Source: Arthrobacter sp. UKPF54-2
GTDB taxonomy: Bacteria > Actinomycetota > Actinomycetes > Actinomycetales > Micrococcaceae
DNA: 64,000 nt
Assembly (NCBI RefSeq): GCF_007858535.1
Contig: NZ_CP040174.1
Span: forward strand, 2,666,001 to 2,730,000
Direction of reading: 5' to 3'
Shown here: piece by piece, positions 25,173 through 35,047 of the stretch
Layout: each line of letters starts with the position of its first letter
How positions within the stretch are numbered: the stretch's first letter is position 1
Notes under the pieces: generated by a model
Database searches by the model: none
Told to the model about the DNA's origin: nothing
Seen by the model: the letters and a program-made list of their open reading frames with translations, nothing else
Program-made: the position numbers and the translations under genes

Positions 25173-26650
25173 CCATGACCGAAGCGACCGGATCCCAGCC
25201 GGTGGAGAAGAACCCGGCGCAGACCACCATAGCGCCGCAGCACGCAACTCAATCCCACGCGGCACACTCCAACGCAACACAGTCCAACCCCGGCGTGCCC
25301 TACACGGTGCCGCAGCCGCCCGCCGTCGTCGACGCCGGGATCTGGCCCAGCATCGCCGCGGTGCCCTCGAGCCTCAAGGCCCGGCTCGCCGGCCGGGTCG
25401 CGGACGCGATCTTCCGCGCCGCCGTGCGCAGCCTCCCGCTTGAAGTTCGCTACCCGGACGGCACCGTCCTGGGCAAGGCCGCCGCCGGCGACTCCCCGTC
25501 CGGCGAGCCGTACCCCGTTATGACGATGAACCGCCCGGAAGCCTTCGCGGCGCGCCTGGGCGACGGCGGCCTGATCGGGCTGGGGGAGTCCTACATGGCC
25601 GGGGACTGGGACGCGGACAACCTCACGGCGGTGATGGAAGTCTTCGCCGCCCGCGTAGGGACGCTGGTGCCCGAGCCGCTGCAGAAGCTCCGCGGCCTCT
25701 ACCTGCCCCGGACCCCGCGCACCGAGCGGAACTCGGAGCAGAACACCCGCTCCAACATCTCCCGGCACTACGACCTGTCCAACGAGCTCTTCGCGACCTT
25801 CCTGGACAGCACCATGACCTACTCCAGCGCGCTCTTCCCGGAGAGCGGCGATGCACTGGGCCACGTGGCGTGGGACGGACTGGCCGCCGCGCAGCAGGCC
25901 AAGATCGACCGGCTGCTGGACAAGGCCGGCGTCACGGAAGGTACCCGCGTGCTGGAAATCGGCACCGGCTGGGGCGAACTCGCCCTCCGGGCCGCCGCCC
26001 GCGGGGCCACGGTCTACTCGGTGACCCTCTCCAGCGAACAGCAGGAACTGGCACGCCAGCGCGTGGCCGAGGCAGGCTACGCCGACGCCGTCACGATCGA
26101 ACTCAAGGACTACCGGGCCGTGGAGGGCGAGTACGACGCAGTCGTCTCGGTCGAAATGATCGAAGCGGTCGGCTACGAATACTGGGCCACCTACTTCCAG
26201 ACGATCGAACGCGTACTGGCCCCCGGCGGCAAGGTCGCCATCCAGGCCATCACGATCGGCCACGACCGGCTGATCGCCACGCGGACCAGCTACACCTGGG
26301 TGCACAAGTACATCTTCCCGGGCGGCGTCATCCCCTCGGTCCGGGCGATTGAGGAGATCACCGAGAAGCAGACCGGACTCCGGGTCCGCGAACGCCTCGC
26401 GATGGGCGAACACTACGCCCAGACGCTGCGGCTGTGGGAGGAGCGCTTTATGGCCCGCGGCGAGGAGGTCCGCGCCCTCGGTTTCGACGAGATCTTCCAG
26501 CGGATGTGGCTGTTCTACCTCTGCTACTCCCGCGCCGGCTTCGAGACCGGGTACCTGGACGTCCAGCAGATCGTGCTGGACAAGGCGGCCACCAAGACAG
26601 TAGCCGGCAGCGCAGTTGCGACGGCTTCCGGCGAACGGACGGCGGGATGA
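25169..26650 (+). CDS. Cyclopropane-fatty-acyl-phospholipid synthase family methyltransferase 1
   Basis: A 493-residue Cfa-type SAM-dependent methyltransferase acting on unsaturated phospholipid acyl chains. A ~35-residue Gln/His/Ala-rich head precedes an N-terminal lipid-handling domain. The catalytic domain has RSNISRHYDLSNELF, SAM motif LEIGTGWGELALRAA and VSVEMIEAVGYEYW. GTG 25169 has AGGAGG seven bases upstream and overlaps the DUF1365 stop (GTGA). The product could be a cyclopropane, methyl-branched or methylene acid; the sequence does not decide. Confidence 0.88.
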   Translation: MTMTEATGSQPVEKNPAQTTIAPQHATQSHAAHSNATQSNPGVPYTVPQPPAVVDAGIWPSIAAVPSSLKARLAGRVADAIFRAAVRSLPLEVRYPDGTVLGKAAAGDSPSGEPYPVMTMNRPEAFAARLGDGGLIGLGESYMAGDWDADNLTAVMEVFAARVGTLVPEPLQKLRGLYLPRTPRTERNSEQNTRSNISRHYDLSNELFATFLDSTMTYSSALFPESGDALGHVAWDGLAAAQQAKIDRLLDKAGVTEGTRVLEIGTGWGELALRAAARGATVYSVTLSSEQQELARQRVAEAGYADAVTIELKDYRAVEGEYDAVVSVEMIEAVGYEYWATYFQTIERVLAPGGKVAIQAITIGHDRLIATRTSYTWVHKYIFPGGVIPSVRAIEEITEKQTGLRVRERLAMGEHYAQTLRLWEERFMARGEEVRALGFDEIFQRMWLFYLCYSRAGFETGYLDVQQIVLDKAATKTVAGSAVATASGERTAG

Positions 26651-27888
26651 GCGGGGCCCTGGCAAGCACAATCGCGGACGTCCTCCGGCCGCTGGTCGGC
26701 GGCGAGCTGCCCGTCCGGCTAATCGTGTGGGACGGCAGCGAGGCAGGCCCCGCCGGCGCCCCGGTCGTTCGGCTCAAGTCCCCGGACGCCATCCGCCGGC
26801 TGCTCTGGGCGCCGGGGGAGCTGGGCGCGGCCCAGGCGTACGTCACCGGCGAACTGGACGTCGACGGCGACCTTAACGCGGCCCTCGAGCACCTGTGGAA
26901 GGTGGTCCGGGACCGCGGCCTGTCCGGGATTCGCCCCACCCCGGCCGTGCTCGCCGGCGTCGCCCGGATCGCCAGGGAAGCCGGAGCCCTGGGCGCCCCG
27001 CCCGAGCCGCCGGCCAGCCAGGCCCGGGTGAAGGGACGGCTGCACAGCCTGATCCGCGACCGCGCGGCCATCAGCCACCACTACGACCTCAGCAACGACT
27101 TCTACGCGCTGATCCTGGACCCGCAGATGGCCTATTCGAGCGGGTATTGGATGGATTCCCGGGGGAACGCCGCCCCCAGCTACGGCCTCGAAGAGGCCCA
27201 GCGGGACAAACTCGACCTGGTCTGCCGCAAGATCGGGCTCCGGCCCGGGATGCGGCTGCTCGACGTCGGCTGCGGCTGGGGCTCCCTGAGCCTGCACGCC
27301 GCCCAGCACTACGGCGTCGACGTCGTCGGCGTCACGCTCTCGGTCGAACAGAAGGCGTTCATCGACGCCCGGATCAGGGAACGCGGCCTTGAGGGGCGCA
27401 TGGAGATCAGGGTGCAGGACTATCGCGAGATTCCGGACGGCCCGTTCGACGCCGTCGCCTCGCTGGAGATGGGCGAGCACGTGGGGCAGCGGAACTACCC
27501 GGTGTACGCCGCCGCGCTGTTCAACAACGTGGACCCCGGCGGCCGGGTGCTGGTGCAGCAGATGTCCCGGCGCGGCAAGCACCCCGGGGGCGGCCCGTTC
27601 ATCGAGTCGTTCATCGCTCCGGACATGCACATGCGCCCGGTGGGGGAGACCCTGGGGTTCCTGGAGAACGCCGGACTCGAGGTCGAGGCCGTCGAGGCGA
27701 TGCGCCGCGACTACGTCCGGACCCTCGAGGCCTGGTACGCGCGGTTCGAGCAGAACCACGACGCCGCCGTCGCGATGATGGGCCAGGAGATAGTCCGGGT
27801 CTGGCGGCTGTACCTGGTCGGTGCGCTGCGCAGCTTCGCCGAGGGCCGGATGGGCGTGGAACAGATCCTCTGCAGCCGTCCGGAGTAG
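26647..27888 (+). CDS. Cyclopropane-fatty-acyl-phospholipid synthase family methyltransferase 2
   Basis: A 413-residue Cfa-type methyltransferase that is not a recent copy of its neighbour. Motifs are DRAAISHHYDLSNDFY, LLDVGCGWGSLSLHAA and SLEMGEHVGQRNY, the last matching the EHxG...NY active-site segment of E. coli Cfa better than the upstream enzyme does. ATG 26647 overlaps the preceding stop (ATGA). Two Cfa-type enzymes in one operon suggest consecutive or alternative acyl-chain methylations. Confidence 0.87.
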   Translation: MSGALASTIADVLRPLVGGELPVRLIVWDGSEAGPAGAPVVRLKSPDAIRRLLWAPGELGAAQAYVTGELDVDGDLNAALEHLWKVVRDRGLSGIRPTPAVLAGVARIAREAGALGAPPEPPASQARVKGRLHSLIRDRAAISHHYDLSNDFYALILDPQMAYSSGYWMDSRGNAAPSYGLEEAQRDKLDLVCRKIGLRPGMRLLDVGCGWGSLSLHAAQHYGVDVVGVTLSVEQKAFIDARIRERGLEGRMEIRVQDYREIPDGPFDAVASLEMGEHVGQRNYPVYAAALFNNVDPGGRVLVQQMSRRGKHPGGGPFIESFIAPDMHMRPVGETLGFLENAGLEVEAVEAMRRDYVRTLEAWYARFEQNHDAAVAMMGQEIVRVWRLYLVGALRSFAEGRMGVEQILCSRPE

Positions 27889-27903
27889 GCGGCCGGAGCG
27901 GCC

Positions 27904-27924
27904 CCCGGCAGGTCTCCTGCCGGG
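27904..27924 (+). terminator. Hairpin after the lipid operon
   Basis: CCCGGCAGG (27904-27912) pairs perfectly with CCTGCCGGG (27916-27924) around TCT, 16 bases after the stop codon. No U-run. Confidence 0.55.
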
Positions 27925-27950
27925 AGCGCTGTTAGGCGAGTCACCGTGAA

Positions 27951-27982
27951 CAAAGGCGGGCACCGACCGGTGCCCGCCTTTG
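27951..27982. terminator. Bidirectional terminator
   Basis: CAAAGGCGGGCACC (27951-27964) pairs perfectly over 14 bp with GGTGCCCGCCTTTG (27969-27982) around GACC. Short A- and T-runs flank the stem. Confidence 0.75.
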
Positions 27983-27995
27983 CTGTGCCGTCAGC

Positions 27996-28009
27996 CACTA
28001 GATGTAGTG
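27996..28009. promoter_or_regulatory. NrdR-box-like palindrome, distal
   Basis: CACTAGATGTAGTG has near-perfect dyad symmetry and resembles the NrdR box, but lies about 234 bp upstream of the promoter-proximal box. Its role is unclear. Confidence 0.4.
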
Positions 28010-28094
28010 CTTCCTGCCACTCGGAGACCCCTATCCGGGGGCCCGCGACACGCCGTCCGGAATGCGACACGCGGGGCGGTTAATTGTGGCTAAC

Positions 28095-28170
28095 TACTCC
28101 ACAGGGTGTGGATGGTGTCCGCGAAAATGGCTGAAATCCGGACATTTTGAAGGCGCCGGCCTGTGGATTA
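28095..28170. promoter_or_regulatory. Cluster of DnaA-box-like sequences
   Basis: TACTCCACA (28095-28103) matches TTATCCACA at 7 of 9 positions. TGTGGATGG (28107-28115) matches its complement at 7 of 9, and TGTGGATTA (28162-28170) at 8 of 9. E. coli nrd is DnaA-regulated; whether this holds here is inference. Confidence 0.35.
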
Positions 28171-28185
28171 AAGGTGCGTTAAATG

Positions 28186-28199
28186 ACATACTTGTAATA
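28186..28199. promoter_or_regulatory. Weak NrdR-box-like sequence
   Basis: ACATACTTGTAATA matches the proximal box at 9 of 14 positions and lies 44 bp upstream of it, about four helical turns. NrdR normally needs paired boxes. Confidence 0.35.
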
Positions 28200-28226
28200 C
28201 ATCATCTTGGGGTCCAAGCCGGGCTC

Positions 28227-28255
28227 TTGCACTACATGTAGTATCGACATACAGT
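28227..28255 (+). promoter_or_regulatory. nrdH promoter overlapped by NrdR box
   Basis: TTGCAC (28227-28232), a 17-bp spacer and TACAGT (28250-28255). The palindrome CACTACATGTAGTA (28230-28243; perfect 12-bp core ACTACATGTAGT) occupies the spacer. This is an ideal position for repression by NrdR when dATP is high. Confidence 0.65.
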
Positions 28256-28368
28256 TCGAGCGAAGCGGTTGCAGACCGCCAGGCGAGGCCAGTAGCGGAT
28301 AAGGATTCCTGTTCCGAGTCGGCCCCACCGGACACGAACCACAGACTTCAACAAAGGGGACTCAGGAC

Positions 28369-28614
28369 ATGACCGTTACGGTTTACACGAAGCCGGCTTG
28401 CGTGCAGTGCAACGCCACCTACCGCGCTCTCGACAAGAAGGGCATCGCTTACCAGAGCGTCGACATCTCCCAGGATGCCGAGGCCCTCGAACGCCTCAAG
28501 TCCCTGGGCTACATGCAGGCCCCGGTCGTCGTCACCGACCAGGACCACTGGTCCGGCTTCCGCCCGGACAAGATCGAAGAACTGGCGCAGGCCGCCGCCG
28601 TCGCGGTCGCCTGA
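28369..28614 (+). CDS. nrdH: Glutaredoxin-like protein NrdH
   Basis: An 81-residue thioredoxin-fold redoxin, the electron donor of class Ib ribonucleotide reductase. The active site C11-V-Q-C14 and the family segment WSGFRPDKI near the C-terminus are present. It is the first gene of nrdHIEF and follows the NrdR-controlled promoter. An AGGA-type binding site precedes the ATG. Confidence 0.95.
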   Translation: MTVTVYTKPACVQCNATYRALDKKGIAYQSVDISQDAEALERLKSLGYMQAPVVVTDQDHWSGFRPDKIEELAQAAAVAVA

Positions 28615-28656
28615 AAGCCTCCACACGGCACCACCACGTCGGATGAGGTGACTCCC

Positions 28657-29142
28657 ATGGCACTGGCAACCGCCGGACCGCCGCTGGCAGCGACCACCGT
28701 GGACTCAGCCACGGTTCGCACTACCGGCAGCCACCTCATCTACTTCTCCTCCACCTCAGAGAACACCAAACGCTTCGTGCAGAAGCTGGGTCTCGACGCC
28801 GCCCGCATCCCCCTCCACGCGAGGGAACCGGCACTGCTGGCGACCGAACCCTACGTGTTGGTGCTTCCCACCTACGGGGGGACCGGGGGAGAGGGATCCG
28901 TTCCGAAGCAGGTCATCCGCTTTCTGAACGATCCGAGGAACCGGCAACAGCTCCGTGGAGTGATCGGGGCGGGCAACACGAACTTTGGGGACAACTACTG
29001 CATGGCCGGCGACATCATCGCCGCCAAATGCCAGGTCCCGCACCTATATCGTTTCGAACTCATGGGGACGCCGGAAGACGTCAGCCGAGTACAACAAGGA
29101 TTGGAAGAATTTTGGACACGACTGTCGCAGACATCGAAGTGA
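28657..29142 (+). CDS. nrdI: Flavodoxin-like protein NrdI
   Basis: A 161-residue NrdI, the flavodoxin-like activator that helps assemble the dimanganese-tyrosyl cofactor of NrdF. The FMN-binding loops are visible: [31 protein letters not shown] and [15 protein letters not shown]. The N-terminal ~25 residues are an extension. ATG 28657 has GAGGTGA six bases upstream. Its 3' end overlaps the nrdE start by about 31 bases. Confidence 0.94.
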   Translation: MALATAGPPLAATTVDSATVRTTGSHLIYFSSTSENTKRFVQKLGLDAARIPLHAREPALLATEPYVLVLPTYGGTGGEGSVPKQVIRFLNDPRNRQQLRGVIGAGNTNFGDNYCMAGDIIAAKCQVPHLYRFELMGTPEDVSRVQQGLEEFWTRLSQTSK

Positions 29143-31340
29143 CCGGGGCGGGCTCAGCCGCCGCCGGGAACACCAGCACCGCCGTCGAGAAGCACACCGT
29201 CCCCGGCGAGAAGCCGGCGCTGCCGGCCGCCTACCAGGGCCTGGGCTACCACGAGCTCAACGCCATGCTGAACCTGTACGGCCCCAACGGCGAAATCCAG
29301 TTCGAGGCCGATCGCGAGGCCGCGCACCAGTACTTCCTGCAGCACGTGAACAACAACACTGTGTTCTTCCACGACCTCGAGGAAAAGCTCGATTACCTCG
29401 TCAAGAACGAGTACTACGAGCGCGAAACCCTCGACCAGTACACGATGAACTTCATCCGCGAGCTCTTCAACCGCGCGTACAAGAAGAAGTTCCGCTTCGA
29501 GACGTTCCTCGGCGCGTTCAAGTTCTACACCTCCTACACGCTGAAGACGTTTGACGGTAAGCGCTTCCTGGAGCGCTACGAGGACCGCGTCTGCATGGTG
29601 GCCCTGCACCTGGCCCGCGGCGACGAGAAGCTCGCCACCCAGATGGTCGACGAGATCATCGAGGGCCGCTTCCAGCCGGCCACCCCGACGTTCCTGAACG
29701 CCGGCAAGAAGCAGCGCGGCGAGCTGGTCTCCTGCTTCCTGCTCCGCATCGAAGACAACATGGAATCGATCGGCCGGTCCATCAACTCCGCGCTGCAGCT
29801 CTCCAAGCGCGGCGGCGGTGTCGCGTTCGCGCTGACCAACATCCGCGAGGTCGGCGCGCCGATCAAGCAGATCGAGAACCAGTCCTCCGGCGTCATCCCC
29901 GTGATGAAGCTCCTCGAGGACAGCTTCTCCTACGCCAACCAGCTCGGTGCCCGCCAGGGTGCCGGCGCGGTGTACCTGCACGCCCACCACCCGGACATCT
30001 ACCGCTTCCTGGACACCAAGCGCGAGAACGCGGACGAGAAGATCCGCATCAAGACCCTCTCGCTCGGCGTCGTGATCCCGGACATCACCTTCGAGCTGGC
30101 CAAGAAGGACGAGGACATGTACCTGTTCTCGCCGTACGACGTCGAAAAGGTCTACGGCATGCCGTTCTCCGACGTCTCGGTCACCGAGAAGTACTACGAG
30201 ATGGTGGACGATTCCCGGATCAAGAAGACCAAGATCAAGGCGCGCGAGTTCTTCCAGACCCTCGCCGAGATCCAGTTCGAATCCGGTTACCCGTACATCA
30301 TGTTCGAGGACACCGTAAACCGGGAAAACCCGATCGACGGCAAGATCATCATGTCCAACCTGTGCTCGGAGATCCTCCAGGTTTCGCAGCCGACGACGTA
30401 CCACGATGACCTGTCCTACGACACCACCGGCAAGGACATCTCCTGCAACCTGGGCTCGATGAACATCGCCAAGGCGATGGACTCGCCGGACTTCGGCCTG
30501 ACCATCGAGACGGCCATCCGCTCGCTCTCGGCCGTGTCGGACATGTCCAACATCACCTCGGTGCCCTCGATCGCCCGCGGCAACGACCAGAGCCACGCGA
30601 TCGGCCTCGGCCAGATGAACCTGCACGGCTACCTCGCCCGCGAGCGGGTCCACTACGGCTCCGAAGAGGGCCTGGACTTCACCAACATCTACTTCTACTC
30701 GGTGGTGTTCCACGCGGTCCGCGCCTCGAACCTGCTGGCCATCGAGACCGGCCAGACCTTCGGCGGTTTCGAGAAGTCCAAGTACGCGTCCGGCGAGTTC
30801 TTCGACAAGTACACCGACCGGGAATGGGTCCCGCAGACGGCCAAGGTTGCCGAGCTGTTCAAGAACATCCACATCCCCACCCAGGATGACTGGCGCGAGC
30901 TGAAGGCCTCCGTCATGGAGCACGGCATCTACAACCAGAACCTGCAGGCTGTTCCGCCGACCGGCTCGATCTCCTACATCAACAACTCCACCTCCTCGAT
31001 CCACCCGGTGGCGTCCAAGATCGAGATCCGCAAGGAAGGCAAGCTGGGCCGCGTGTACTACCCGGCCCCGTACCTGACCAACGACAACCTGGAGTACTAC
31101 CAGGACGCGTACGAGATCGGCTACGAGAAGGTCATCGACACCTACGCCGCTGCCACGCAGCACGTGGACCAGGGCCTGTCCCTGACGCTGTTCTTCAAGG
31201 ACACCGCCACCACGCGCGACATCAACAAGGCCCAGATCTACGCCTGGAAGAAGGGCATCAAGACCATCTACTACATCCGTCTCCGCCAGCTCGCGCTGGA
31301 AGGGACCGAGGTGGAAAATTGTGTCTCGTGCATGCTTTAA
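29112..31340 (+). CDS. nrdE: Class Ib ribonucleotide reductase alpha subunit
   Basis: The 742-residue catalytic subunit that reduces ribonucleoside diphosphates. The active-site region [17 protein letters not shown], the finger-loop segment SNLCSEIL and the C-terminal redox pair CVSC (last five residues CVSCML) are intact. There is no intron or intein interruption. The TTG at 29112 gives the start [12 protein letters not shown] with a GGAAG-type site just upstream; the first ~35 residues are variable, so the start is moderately sure. Instead of nrdF, a homing-endonuclease gene follows 30 bases later. Confidence 0.95.
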   Translation: MDTTVADIEVTGAGSAAAGNTSTAVEKHTVPGEKPALPAAYQGLGYHELNAMLNLYGPNGEIQFEADREAAHQYFLQHVNNNTVFFHDLEEKLDYLVKNEYYERETLDQYTMNFIRELFNRAYKKKFRFETFLGAFKFYTSYTLKTFDGKRFLERYEDRVCMVALHLARGDEKLATQMVDEIIEGRFQPATPTFLNAGKKQRGELVSCFLLRIEDNMESIGRSINSALQLSKRGGGVAFALTNIREVGAPIKQIENQSSGVIPVMKLLEDSFSYANQLGARQGAGAVYLHAHHPDIYRFLDTKRENADEKIRIKTLSLGVVIPDITFELAKKDEDMYLFSPYDVEKVYGMPFSDVSVTEKYYEMVDDSRIKKTKIKAREFFQTLAEIQFESGYPYIMFEDTVNRENPIDGKIIMSNLCSEILQVSQPTTYHDDLSYDTTGKDISCNLGSMNIAKAMDSPDFGLTIETAIRSLSAVSDMSNITSVPSIARGNDQSHAIGLGQMNLHGYLARERVHYGSEEGLDFTNIYFYSVVFHAVRASNLLAIETGQTFGGFEKSKYASGEFFDKYTDREWVPQTAKVAELFKNIHIPTQDDWRELKASVMEHGIYNQNLQAVPPTGSISYINNSTSSIHPVASKIEIRKEGKLGRVYYPAPYLTNDNLEYYQDAYEIGYEKVIDTYAAATQHVDQGLSLTLFFKDTATTRDINKAQIYAWKKGIKTIYYIRLRQLALEGTEVENCVSCML

Positions 31341-31360
31341 TCAACCGAAATCGGTTGATT
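31339..31360 (+). repeat. Perfect hairpin at the nrdE stop codon
   Basis: AATCAACCG pairs with CGGTTGATT around an AAAT loop, overlapping the last bases of the nrdE stop (31338-31340). The ribosome binding site of the endonuclease gene begins immediately after it. It may attenuate readthrough into the inserted gene or hide its ribosome binding site. Confidence 0.6.
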
Positions 31361-31370
31361 AGGTGAAGTG

Positions 31371-33130
<1,760 letters not shown>

Positions 33131-33154
33131 TCCTCTTCTTCTGTATTCCGCAAG

Positions 33155-33190
33155 AAACGACCCCGCACGCACGAGCGTGCGGGGTCGTTT
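33155..33190. terminator. Bidirectional terminator after nrdF
   Basis: AAACGACCCCGCACGC (33155-33170) pairs perfectly over 16 bp with GCGTGCGGGGTCGTTT (33175-33190) around ACGA. It separates nrdF from the converging DUF4230 gene. Confidence 0.88.
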
Positions 33191-33254
33191 CGCTTGGGTC
33201 AATCATCTTATCGGCTAGGTAAGTTCTTCACCGCTGCCAGCCGACCCGACGGCC

Positions 33255-33929
33255 CTAATCTACGAAGGTGACTTGCACCCCGAGTGCTCCGCACAGGGTG
33301 GTCAGAAATGCCTTGGTGTTTTCGGTAGCCCGTTTCCGCAGCTCGGACTTCTCCGCGGCGGCGGTGAACTTTGTCTCGGCGAGCTTGTAAAGATTTGCCT
33401 GGTCCGGCGCCGCAAAGGCATCGGTGATCCCGTCAACGATGCCGCGCTCTTGATCGAATATACGGGACCGCTCCATGTCGAGATTGGGCTTGTCGAGCTG
33501 AGCCTCGGGTAGGCGCACCGTGACCCATTTTCCGTCAGCGGACAGTTTCAAGTCCTTTTCGTTGAGCCCCGACAGGTCAACGTAGGCATCGACGGTGCCT
33601 GCCGCAACAAAAAGCGTCCGCCGTCCAGCAATAAAGCCGGGCATCCAAGCAGGGGTGTCGTCGGGCTTGAATTCGACAACTACCTCCATATTGCCGACGG
33701 CGGCGTGGTATCGGCTGGCGTTCTTAATCGACATCAGAACAGGCCGGTCCCGTTCTTCGCCCGAATGGAACGGATTGAATCCAAACGCGTTCGCCGCAGT
33801 CACTCCGCCTATCGCGACTAGTGCGCCAACTAGCAAAAGCGCCATGCTTCTCTTTAAAGAAACCTTCCGGCCGGAACCCGGCGGTGGCGGAGTAACCGGG
33901 TTGGCAGTGGATGTTGCTGTGGTTGTCAT
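33255..33929 (-). CDS. DUF4230 membrane-anchored protein
   Basis: A 224-residue protein with a Pro-rich cytoplasmic head, one transmembrane helix (~SMALLLVGALVAIGGVTAA, residues 28-46) and an extracytoplasmic DUF4230 domain. The typical segments are FVAAGTVDAYVDLSGL and DQERGIVDGITDAF. DUF4230 proteins are uncharacterised. Codon use is somewhat less GC-rich than that of the nrd genes. Confidence 0.78.
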   Translation of the reverse strand: MTTTATSTANPVTPPPPGSGRKVSLKRSMALLLVGALVAIGGVTAANAFGFNPFHSGEERDRPVLMSIKNASRYHAAVGNMEVVVEFKPDDTPAWMPGFIAGRRTLFVAAGTVDAYVDLSGLNEKDLKLSADGKWVTVRLPEAQLDKPNLDMERSRIFDQERGIVDGITDAFAAPDQANLYKLAETKFTAAAEKSELRKRATENTKAFLTTLCGALGVQVTFVD

Positions 33930-34049
33930 TGCCCCATTTTTCGTATTGTTGGTTGCACCGCCTGGCGGCGGAAAGGTTGGTCTAGTGATCCTCGTGGCTC
34001 AACTAAGCGCGGCGGTCAATGCTGAAGAACTCGGCGCGGGAGTTCGGCC

Positions 34050-34081
34050 TTCCGGAGCCTACTTCCGGAGCCTACTTCCGG
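34050..34081. repeat. 13-bp tandem repeat at the 3' end of a gene
   Basis: TTCCGGAGCCTAC occurs at 34050-34062 and 34063-34075, with a partial third copy to 34081. The stop codon of the minus-strand gene (34072-34074) lies inside the array, so copy-number change would alter the C-terminus. Confidence 0.7.
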
Positions 34082-34845
34082 TGCACCCCGGCGGCGGCCT
34101 CTGCAGCAGTCAGCGCCGCGCGGAACTCCGCTACGGCGGACCGGTAGTTGGCCGTATTGGATTCTGACTTTGCCTGCTCGGCGTTGCGCCTGGCCCTGAT
34201 CATGGCAGCGGTAGCGGGGTAAGCGGCGTCGGACATGGCCGGGAAATCGAACTGCAGTTTAGGGTCAACTTCGTAGGCCAGCCACTGGCTGTCGAGGAGC
34301 TTATGCTGTGCGGCAATGGAGCTGAAGGCTTGGGCGTCAGCCAACGACAGCCCGCTTAGGTTTCCGGAGGCCAGACCCGCGGCTTCCTCCGCAGTCCGAG
34401 CCGCCTCTTGCTGGCGTTGCAGTGCTTGTTCGGCTCCAAGCCCCTTGGAGTCTTTGAGCCGGTGCTTCAGCACCATGTTGTTCTCGTAAATCCGGATTTC
34501 CTCCGGTGTCATGCGGTCGAGCTCCGAGGAGCTTCGGCTGACCACATCGCTTGGGCCTCGCCGGCTGGCGATGCTGCTGACCGGGATGGGAAATAGGAAC
34601 TTGCCCAACACGAATCCCACGACCAAGACACCAACGACTGCCCAATCCGGCAGGGTTGCTGAGCCCGTTGACCCGGCCACGAAAAAGGCGCCTAGATTCG
34701 TTAGGGCCTGGCCTGTGGTGAAGGTTAGTCGCGACTTTCCGAGTCGTCTGACCTTGCGGTGCGTGGTGAGCTGCCGAGAGTGAAACGAACGGGCACTGGA
34801 GATCCAGCCGCGCGTCCGTTTCACCAATTGAGGGCGTTCAGTCAT
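34072..34845 (-). CDS. Hypothetical membrane protein
   Basis: A 257-residue protein with a basic N-terminus, one or two hydrophobic segments (~LTNLGAFFVAG and WAVVGVLVVGFVLGKFLFPI, residues ~48-90), and a helical Glu/Ala/Gln-rich C-terminal half likely to form coiled coil (RLKDSKGLGAEQALQRQQEA). I recognise no family. It is co-oriented with the DUF4230 gene, 142 bp upstream of it. Confidence 0.65.
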   Translation of the reverse strand: MTERPQLVKRTRGWISSARSFHSRQLTTHRKVRRLGKSRLTFTTGQALTNLGAFFVAGSTGSATLPDWAVVGVLVVGFVLGKFLFPIPVSSIASRRGPSDVVSRSSSELDRMTPEEIRIYENNMVLKHRLKDSKGLGAEQALQRQQEAARTAEEAAGLASGNLSGLSLADAQAFSSIAAQHKLLDSQWLAYEVDPKLQFDFPAMSDAAYPATAAMIRARRNAEQAKSESNTANYRSAVAEFRAALTAAEAAAGVHRK

Positions 34846-34937
34846 GATCCCGAGGATAGCGGTCTACGCAGACACTCAACGGACTGGCCGGCCATGTCGC
34901 GGAAGGACGCGGCATGTGAGACGCCGCACATTCGTTG

Positions 34938-34954
34938 ACTATTCAAGTAATAGT
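34938..34954. promoter_or_regulatory. Inverted repeat overlapping a -35-like TTGACT
   Basis: ACTATT-CAAGT-AATAGT, 6-bp arms with a 5-bp spacer, overlaps TTGACT (34935-34940) about 100 bp before the SDR gene. It is a candidate repressor operator. Confidence 0.4.
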
Positions 34955-35047
34955 GCGAGAATAGATGCATACGCATATAAACGCGGACCGCGGGAGCGCC
35001 GGCATAACGACACTGACCGCGACATCGCTGAGAGATTGGATTAAGCC

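Larger units (their letters stand above)
27889..28368 (+). other. 480-bp regulatory region upstream of nrdHIEF
   Basis: No gene is visible. The left part holds two hairpin terminators of the lipid operon. The right part holds NrdR-box-like palindromes, three DnaA-box-like sequences, the nrdH promoter and a leader of about 105 nt. Each is listed separately. Confidence 0.7.

Noticed and set aside
34844..35044. A 66-codon frame upstream of the SDR gene
   Set aside because: Arg/Thr-rich composition without a ribosome binding site; the region contains promoter-like A/T-rich signals instead.
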